Below, one piece after another: positions 57,584-64,000 of a stretch of 64,000 bases of DNA (positions within the stretch are counted from its first letter, which is position 1; every line of letters starts with the position of its first letter). The notes beneath the pieces were generated by a model. That model had not been told where the DNA came from. It was given only the letters and a program-made list of their open reading frames with translations, and ran no database searches. Made by a program: the position numbers and the translations under genes. This DNA is from Metallyticus violacea (Eukaryota; Arthropoda; Insecta; Mantodea; Metallyticidae). The DNA lies in assembly GCA_030762175.1 (NCBI GenBank), contig CM060831.1, forward strand, positions 83,738,001 to 83,802,000, in the 5' to 3' direction.

Positions 57584-57705
57584 GCTGAAAACAATATGGA
57601 ATATGTAATAGAGGCTCATGATACCGATGACATGAGATCATGGCTGGCAACAATCAAATACTGCATGAGAACTGCTCTTCCAAGCAGTGAAAGTCAAGAT
57701 GGCAG
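57584..57705 (+). CDS. Lnk: Lnk, third coding exon (PH domain, C-terminal helix)
   Basis: 122 bp, entered in phase 0 and leaving two bases into an Arg codon (donor GGCAG/GTAAGG). It encodes AENNMEYVIEAHDTDDMRSW then LATIKYCM. The Trp (residue 279) is the conserved tryptophan of the PH-domain C-terminal helix. The short acidic/Ser tail (SSESQDG) begins the linker to the SH2 domain. The intron between this exon and the previous one is only 85 bp, against 11 kb before it. Confidence 0.93.
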
Positions 57706-57709
57706 GTAA

Positions 57710-58125
57710 GGTAGTTGTTGAGAACTTCCTCATAAATCATTTGACTGTATAATAAAACATCTTTCTTACCATTGGAAAGTAGATTGTGCATATCTGTTAT
57801 GTTTATTATAATTATTCTTATTTTAAATTGATTTACAGTGTTTTTCAAATTAAACATTTAAGCAGTATTTTAGTAAAATGCCTGGACATGGACTACTGAT
57901 CTGTTATTGCACACATATCAGCCAGACAACAAAGATTTTATCCCTGTAAGGCAATTTGAGACTTTCAGGTGCATATGATTCAGTCTTCAAGTTAACCCAA
58001 CTACTGGGATTAATTAGATGTGGTTTTCAGATATTGGATGACCTATTTAAACAATAATAATCCAATAAATGATTCTATGATTAGAAACTCAATAGGAAGT
58101 TAAAAATAGTGAAGCAGATTGATTA
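57710..58125. other. Lnk intron sequence
   Basis: No further exon recognised between 57706 and 64000, so the next coding exon lies outside the window. Confidence 0.45.
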
Positions 58126-58129
58126 TACA

Positions 58130-58270
58130 CATAAAGAAGTTGGATTAGGTGATACTATACTCCACTAACCGATTAATTATCAAAACGTGTTTCAAGAGCT
58201 TTTGCTCTCATTTCTCAGCTGGGGACTGGCTAATTCTGGCAGGTGTTGATGTGACATCTTGAAAGAGAGC
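58130..58270 (+). mobile_element. Penelope-like terminal fragment
   Basis: GTTGGATTAGGTGATACTAT, a CTCCACTAACCGATTAATTA tract, AAAACGTGTTTCAAGAG and TTTTGCTCTCATTTCTCAGC. The order is the same as at 63915-64000 and, inverted, 27140-27240. Confidence 0.5.
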
Positions 58271-58279
58271 CCTAATGAA

Positions 58280-58485
58280 AAACTTTGGGAAATAGAACTT
58301 TTTTAGACTTTGAACTGCGCTAAAAGTAGGTATGGTGCCTCTCATGTTTAAGTATCTTTGCCTGCATATTATTTCAAACTTAAAGATAATACCATGAAAA
58401 GATCAGTGCTTTTGAGGGGTGAGGAACACAAAAGCTATAACAAAACAATATGAGTAGTGATGAATTTTCTTATTTCCATTCACAA
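58280..58485. other. Lnk intron sequence, nothing recognised
   Basis: No feature seen. Confidence 0.4.
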
Positions 58486-58498
58486 TTGAAATGAATGA

Positions 58499-58688
58499 TT
58501 GATTGATTTATTTTTGGACTCTCTTTAACATCTCAGGTCATCAGCGTCCCATTCAACTCAGGGCGTGAAACGGCCGACAGATTTTGCTCATAGGCCCCTC
58601 TTTCAGGCTTGAGGTTCTTTTTCGTGCCGTAAATGTACGACACAGGACCCACGGCTTTACTTCCCTCCCGAAGGAAGCCATATTTACG
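58499..58688 (-). repeat. SINE family B, 5'-truncated, with target-site duplication
   Basis: The reverse strand contains the body from AAATATGGCTTCCTTCGGGA to the tail; the tRNA head is absent. The 11-mer GAAATGAATGA flanks it exactly at 58488-58498 and 58689-58699. Confidence 0.93.
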
Positions 58689-58738
58689 GAAATGAATGAG
58701 AGAAGTATAATTTTAAAATAAGTTTTCTTCATGTTAGT

Positions 58739-58740
<2 letters not shown>

Positions 58741-58783
<43 letters not shown>
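58741..58783. repeat. 43-base T homopolymer
   Basis: A single uninterrupted run of T. Its length is prone to sequencing or assembly error. Confidence 0.95.
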
Positions 58784-58789
<6 letters not shown>

Positions 58790-59085
58790 ATGAAAAAGAT
58801 TGTTCATTTATAAGGGTATTTCACAAATGGGACACAGTATACTGGCAATTATTTAGTCCAGGGGTATTTTACATTACTTATAGATAAAATCAGAATAATA
58901 TACATATTTTATCATAATTTTTAAAAATTTGTTATGTTTTAATCCAGCCAACTGAAGAAAACATTTTGAAACACAGAGATATGCCTTAGAGGTTTAAATA
59001 AGTAAATTTACAACAATGATAATAAAATGAAGGTGAGTCATTAAGTAAGTTCAAATCAGAGTAAAACTAAAACAAATAAGACTAC
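58790..59085. other. Lnk intron sequence, nothing recognised
   Basis: AT-rich; no feature seen. Confidence 0.4.
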
Positions 59086-59089
59086 TGTT

Positions 59090-59860
59090 TTGAAAAGTAC
59101 TTTTATTTCTCAACATAGTCTCCCTGTACATTGAGGCACTTGTGCCCTGTTTTCCTGAAATCCAGGAGCATAAAATTCTTTGGGCTGCTATCAGAACCAA
59201 GCAGTGACTTCCCTTTCTATAGCTTCATCATCGGGAAAATGTTCACCTGAAAGATGATGTTTAAGAAGGCCGAACAAATGGAAGTTGCTTGAAGCAAGGT
59301 TGGGACTAAATGAAAAATGTTTGAGGACTTACCACATGAAATTTTGTAGCATTTCAGTTCTCTTGTTGACAACGTAAGGATGCATGTTCATGCAAGAGCT
59401 AGTCGGTCCTGGTGGTATAGTGGTAACCATACTTGCCTCCTAAACTCAAGATCATGGGTTCGATCCCTGCCAGGACCAATGGATTTTTGGGCATAAAAAT
59501 CCTAAGTGTGGCTTCCTTTGGAAGGGAAGTAAAGCATGGGTCCTGTGTCATACATTTACGGCACAATAGAGAAACCTCAAGCCTGAAAAAAGAGGCCTTT
59601 GAGTAAAAGTTGTTGGCCGTTTCATGCCCTGATTTGAATGGGATGCTGATGAACTGAGATATTAAAGAGTGTCCATAAATAAACCAAATAAAAAAAAAAT
59701 GCCAGAGCAACATACCTTTGGTGGAAAGTAGAGGAAAGGAAACAAATATGAAATACCAAGTTTTTGGCTTGTAGATTTTGCACTGTGATGAAGGTCAAAT
59801 GGATAACAACATGAATCCTGGTCATTACAAGAAGTTCTTTTGGTGGTGGAAGCCATACTT
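59090..59860 (-). mobile_element. Mariner transposase C-terminal remnant, split by a SINE
   Basis: The minus strand reads FSFSPNLASSNFHLFGLLKH (about 59255-59315), with SPNLASSNFHLF decayed from the mariner YSPDLAPSDFHLF block (the third Asp changed to Asn). Then EHFPDDEAIEREVTAWF (about 59200-59250), PKEFYAPGF (about 59155) and a QCTGRLC end near 59115-59135. Sequence at 59710-59860 may be the upstream part, separated by the SINE at 59404-59699. Confidence 0.65.
59404..59699 (+). repeat. tRNA-derived SINE, family B, full length
   Basis: The head is CGGTCCTGGTGGTATAGTGG and TTGCCTCCTAAACTCAAG, with B box GGGTTCGATCCCTGCC; body and tail with an A run follow. TGCAAGAGC at 59391-59399 and TGCCAGAGC at 59700-59708 form a 9-base duplication with one mismatch. 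Confidence 0.92.
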
Positions 59861-59869
59861 TACAGTCTG

Positions 59870-61080
59870 AAAGAATTTAATTTTTCTGAAGAGTCAAGAA
59901 TGTTTTGAGAGTAAATATGTATTATATTGTAACATATTGTTTATTAATTTTATCGAAGTGAATCATACATCATGCTGTGCTGCATATCTCAGCATATCAT
60001 TTCTATAGGTTATTTGCTCTTTCTTTTATATGTATTTTCATATGTTTTGAGGTTAGAATTTCGAAGGTTGCATTGTCACTATTATGGAATACTAGTATAA
60101 TCACCCTCCACAGATTACACAAGATGTGGAAAACAATAAAACAAGTAAGAGAAATAAAGTATCACAAATATTTAAAATGACAAAAATTCTTTTAGGTTGC
60201 CAAATTAAAAAAAATGTCAGCAATTGAGGCTACTGAACTAAAATTGGGTTAAAAACATTGGTACCTCCTGAAATGGAAGAAAATTACTTCAATATGCTCT
60301 TACATTGGAGAACAACTTCTTTAGGCTAACAAAAGGAACTCTTATCTCACATAATTTTAAGTGAGAGGACAAGAAGGATTCAGCTGCAGCTTTTAATGAA
60401 GAGACGCTGGGTAGGATATCTTTTAGGGGATGCACAGCCACTTCTTTTCAATTTACCAGGGAAAATGTGATCAAACTCTTATGTTAAATGTATGACATAC
60501 ATTATTAAATACATGCTTGTGATTATTGAAAATGAAGAAAACCAAGAGTAATTACTTTTGTTAGATTCTCTCTCTCTCTCACTCACACTCACATAGTGCA
60601 CGCATACGTTTCACTTAATCATTTTAATAATTAGTTTTAACTAAACTAAACTTCCAACAATATTCTTACTTGTACCCAGCTTTTTAAAACAGTGGAAATT
60701 CAGTTTCTTTAAAAAAGATGCATTTTCAACATTTTTGGTGATGTTATGCATTTCATATTCCATAGATTCTTTAAAATCTTGATATGGCTACACTTTGTGT
60801 AGTATTTCATAAGCCTTTTCCTAGTTACCTTTATTATAGCAGCCGAAAACATAATGGTATTCCATAGTTGAACTTTAGCTTTCTCGAAACTGGTTCCACA
60901 CATTAGGACAAGTAAGTGAAGCATTAAGAGTTTGTAGTTTAACTGAATCATACACTGATATCAATTATGTGATTAGCTTCACTGTGCAAGTTCCAATTTA
61001 TATTTTAATGGTATTCCATATTTGTACCTTTTCCTCTACTGGTTGCTTCTGTTGAATCAACGTATGAAGTTTCCTGAGGA
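59870..61080. other. Lnk intron sequence, nothing recognised
   Basis: AT-rich with a short CT repeat near 60568-60590. No exon or repeat family recognised. Confidence 0.4.
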
Positions 61081-61084
61081 AGTT

Positions 61085-61305
61085 AGAGTTTTTTCGGGTA
61101 TAAAAATCCTAAATATGGCTTCCTTCAGAAGGGAAGTAAAGCCATGATTCATATGTCATACATTTAGAGTATAATAAAGAACCTCAAGCCTGAAAAAAGA
61201 AGCCTCTGGGCAAAATTTGTTGGCCATTTCATGCCCTGAATTGAATGGGATGCTGATGACCTGAGATGTTAAAGAGTGTTCTTAAATAAACTAAATCAAA
61301 AAAAT
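61085..61305 (+). repeat. SINE family B, 5'-truncated
   Basis: Begins in the body at TTTTTTCGGGTATAAAAATC and ends with TTAAAGAGTGTTCTTAAATA. The tRNA head is missing. Confidence 0.85.
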
Positions 61306-61539
61306 TGCTTTGATGCATGCTTTGTCTCGTGCTGGTAATGGTGAACCCAAGACTTATCACTAGACATCAAATTTGTATGCACTAAAAATATCTAAAATAT
61401 GCATGCATTTATGCTGTCAAAATCTTTAAAACATGCACTAAAACTGTTAACTTTAAGCTTATACTTTTTGGTACTTACAATAAACATTCTTCCTGAGACA
61501 TCATTCTGGTCATTGTAATTTTATTTGCAGCATACAATG

Positions 61540-62940
61540 ATCATTTTCTCCAAATGCTCAGATGTAAGATTATGATTTTTATCGCTTAACACAAGTTTGT
61601 ATGCTGAGAAGGATCTTTCCACATTTACAGATGTTTTGGGTAAAATTTCTTCAGGAAACTATGATTTCGCCTTGAACATATTTATCCACAGAATACAAAA
61701 CTTTAATGTCAGGATTTCTCTCTTAAAACACTGCACAATTTTCTGCATAATCTTCCTGCATACTGTGAAGGAACACTCTCAAGTTTACTTTGAACCTCAT
61801 TGAGAATCGATAAAGATTCATGTAAAGACAAGGCAGATTTTTTAATTTTTTTTTTTTTTTTTTTTTTTGTATTTTCAGCTATAACTTTGAAATGTGCCAA
61901 ATCCCTTTGCAACACTAACTGTTAAAAATATTCTGAGAAGGTTGAATTGAAAACCATGAGCTGGATTCAGCATATCAACAAATTTTTTAACAGCATTGAA
62001 ATTATCTGAATAGAAGAGAGCAGCTTTAATCCATATACCCCAACTGGTAAATATTGGCTCTGGGGGTAATGGAACATCTGGAAAATTTTGTTTGTAAGCA
62101 TTAGCTCTGGATGGGGCTTTAACAAATATCTTCTTGGGCTGGATATTAAACTTTTTACATCAGGAAAGCTTTCCCTTATGACTTTCACTACTTTATGAAG
62201 TATACGCACAATACAGGTAACATGAATGAGTTGCAAGAAAAATATTTTATTGCTGAAGCAGTTTTTAACATGTAAGTTGCAGCATCTGAAAGCAGAAACC
62301 TTCTGACCAAAGTAATCTCAGAGCTTCATTCACAAATCGAGCAATAGTAGAATGATTTGTTTTTTCTAAACCCTGCAAGTAATCCCATTTTCCTGACTCA
62401 TCTTCACATAGTTTTCCAAAAAGAAAATTTGACACGATGGCCACAGGTATATATAGTTTCATCTTACCCCATACATGAGAGAGTCCTTTAAATTGTCCAG
62501 AATTTCTAAAATTGCTGAGCAGTAACAGCTGTCTAGATAATTTTTTCTCAGGATGTATTCATCAGGAATGATATTATTATAACAATATTTTTTCCAAGAA
62601 AGTGCGGAACTTTGGTTACTGAGTGAATTCCACAGTATGTTTGTGGCTATAAGAACTTTACACAAATCATTGCAAAATTCATTATTTTGTGAAGTTGAAG
62701 GAAGTTATGTTTGTAGTGTTTGTTTGGATGTATTTTTTCTCTGTTTGTTTGCAATGTGCTGAGCTAACTGAAATTTTTTATTAAATGCAATTTGTTTATT
62801 GCACATGACACGTGACACACAGTAAATAATTTCATTGTCAATAGTGAAATCCAACTCTGCACTCTCTTTAAACCACTATTTTAAAAGTGAACTTCTAGAC
62901 CACTTTTCTTTCGGCATTATAACATACCCTTAACCCTACA
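61540..62940 (-). mobile_element. hAT transposon remnant, near full-length
   Basis: Reading leftward on the minus strand: a BED-like/N-terminal part near 62915-62770 (MPKEKWSRS, then FTIDNEIIYCVSCVMCNKQI), then ILWNSLSNQSSALSWKKYCY and IPDEYILRKNYLDSCYCSAI (62665-62459), LEKTNHSTIARFVNEALRLL (about 62310-62370), and QLIHVTCIVRILHKVVKVIR with ESFPDVKSLISSPRRYLLK (62236-62120). The hAT dimerisation end (a VERSFSAYK-like tract and HNLTSEHLEKMIIVCC) is at about 61540-61610. The frame is broken by stops and shifts. Antisense in a Lnk intron. Confidence 0.75.
61847..61868. repeat. Short T-rich run inside the hAT remnant
   Basis: A near-homopolymer T run that interrupts the decayed coding region. 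Confidence 0.8.
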
Positions 62941-62944
62941 GAAC

Positions 62945-63395
62945 ACTGAAAAGCATCAGATCAGAAGGCCAGGTTTGAGCTGTATGGTGGCACAATATAG
63001 ATAAGGAAAATGGAATCAGGAATGCCCCAGTAACATTACATCACTGCACTGGAGAGGATCCTTATGGGGTCTCCATAATAACTTTGTTATTTTGTTACTA
63101 ATGTGTTTAAATATAAATTTTAAAATTTAAAAATACATGTATTATATGCAGCAACATTGGAAATATACAGTTATATGCACTAAAGAGCTTTAAATATTAG
63201 AACAAGTGAACATGAAACATATTACTAAACTTAATGCCATATCAAAAGAAAAAACAAACTAAATATGCATTTGCATACAAATCTGATGTCTACTTATCAC
63301 CTGTGACAATTAAGGCCAACATATCATATCCATCATGGTAGTGACTGAGATGTTATAGTGCCACTCATTCTTTGCATTTTGCGTTGTGGGGTCAC
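62945..63395. other. Lnk intron sequence, nothing recognised
   Basis: It may include the 5' terminal region of the hAT element, but no inverted repeat was identified. Confidence 0.3.
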
Positions 63396-63399
63396 CATG

Positions 63400-63770
63400 C
63401 ACATCACCCATCATGTACAGACTTTCAAGTGTCATGAGGTAGGGCATGCCAGGTGATTAACCAATAGCAGTGGCTATAGTTTCTACATTTACCCTTCTGT
63501 CTGATCAGATTAAATCTTCAACTTGTTGCAAATTTACCTCTTTGGCAATCCCCATTAGCCAACCAGCTTGGTGTTTGCCCTTCAGATAGCTTTTGCACCC
63601 AATTTTAAACAGTTTGATCCAGCAGGCCCTTTTCATCATAGACGGGAAGCATTTTTTTTTATGAAAATTCATTGACTCCATGCCTTTTGCCCACAAAAAT
63701 TGCACAAAGAAGCGCTGCTCAAGGGTTGTACATTCACTCAGAGGTGCCACCATTTTGCAACTGCTATTTC
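63400..63770 (-). mobile_element. Mariner transposase N-terminal remnant
   Basis: The minus-strand frame 63753-63505 starts MVAPLSECTTLEQRFFVQFL and WAKGMESMNFHKKKCFPSMM, the mariner helix-turn-helix domain (HTH_48 type), and ends LQQVEDLI before a stop. The continuation SDRRVNVETIATAIG (about 63460-63505) is the usual linker. The catalytic domain is absent. Confidence 0.7.
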
Positions 63771-63914
63771 GCTATTGTAATTATACCAGACTGATGCAGC
63801 CATCTAGTGATAATAGCCTCAGGTGCCTCATTCAAACGTAGTACTCCACATCAATTCGTAATGTACTTTTAAACTTAAAAGAAGTTAGGGAATGTCAAGT
63901 TTATTAAATATACA

Positions 63915-64000
63915 AACAAGTTGGTATAAGGTGTCACTAACTTCACTAATAAGTTAATTCATCAGAACATGTTTCGAAAGATGAGAGCAAATGCCCTTGA
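63915..64000 (+). mobile_element. Penelope-like terminal fragment at window edge
   Basis: GTTGGTATAAGGTGTCACTA, CTAATAAGTTAATTCATCAG, then AACATGTTTCGAAAGATGAG and AGCAAATGC. It is similar to 58130-58270 and probably continues past the window. Confidence 0.5.

Overview
The window reads as a stretch of a large, repeat-rich insect genome. Two spliced host genes lie on the + strand, both cut by the window edges. Introns are kilobases long with GT/AG borders, the background is AT-rich, and almost everything else is decayed mobile DNA. The mobile families (mariner, hAT, pogo/Tigger, Penelope-like elements, non-LTR retrotransposons, tRNA-derived SINEs) suggest an insect with a large genome, possibly a cockroach, termite or relative. 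That placement is inference; no species marker is visible. I see no bacterial features, CRISPR array, operon or functional tRNA gene.

Region 1 (1-22040 plus 3'UTR): the last three coding exons of a NipSnap gene (1439-1601, 9676-9943, 21892-22040), giving the C-terminal 192 residues. The 8 kb and 12 kb introns hold LINE, Penelope and mariner-like remnants, SINEs, and a decayed transposon-derived gene at about 18.4-19.6 kb that itself carries a nested SINE fragment.

Region 2 (22-45.7 kb): an intergenic repeat field. It has a pogo/Tigger remnant, a 28S rRNA fragment joined to an 860-bp GC-rich segment of unknown origin (30.2-31.4 kb), a mariner with long terminal inverted repeats (31.5-32.5 kb), a 1.1-kb near-perfect palindrome of two head-to-head Penelope-like 3' ends (35.3-36.4 kb), and a mariner with a clean TA duplication inside a tandem repeat (38.4-40.5 kb).

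Region 3 (45.7-64 kb): the first coding exons of an SH2B-family adaptor (Drosophila Lnk orthologue): 45720-46394, 57397-57498, 57584-57705. They cover the N-terminal dimerisation region and the PH domain; the SH2 domain must lie beyond the window. The introns hold a 470-bp pure polypyrimidine tract, two hAT-type remnants, mariner-like remnants interrupted by SINEs, and a 43-base T run.

The two host genes have unrelated known roles (a mitochondrial protein, and insulin/receptor-kinase signalling). Their adjacency carries no functional message that I can see. The main interest is the architecture of the repeats: nested insertions, target-site duplications, palindromic Penelope ends, and the 28S chimera. 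I found no convincing new multi-gene system.
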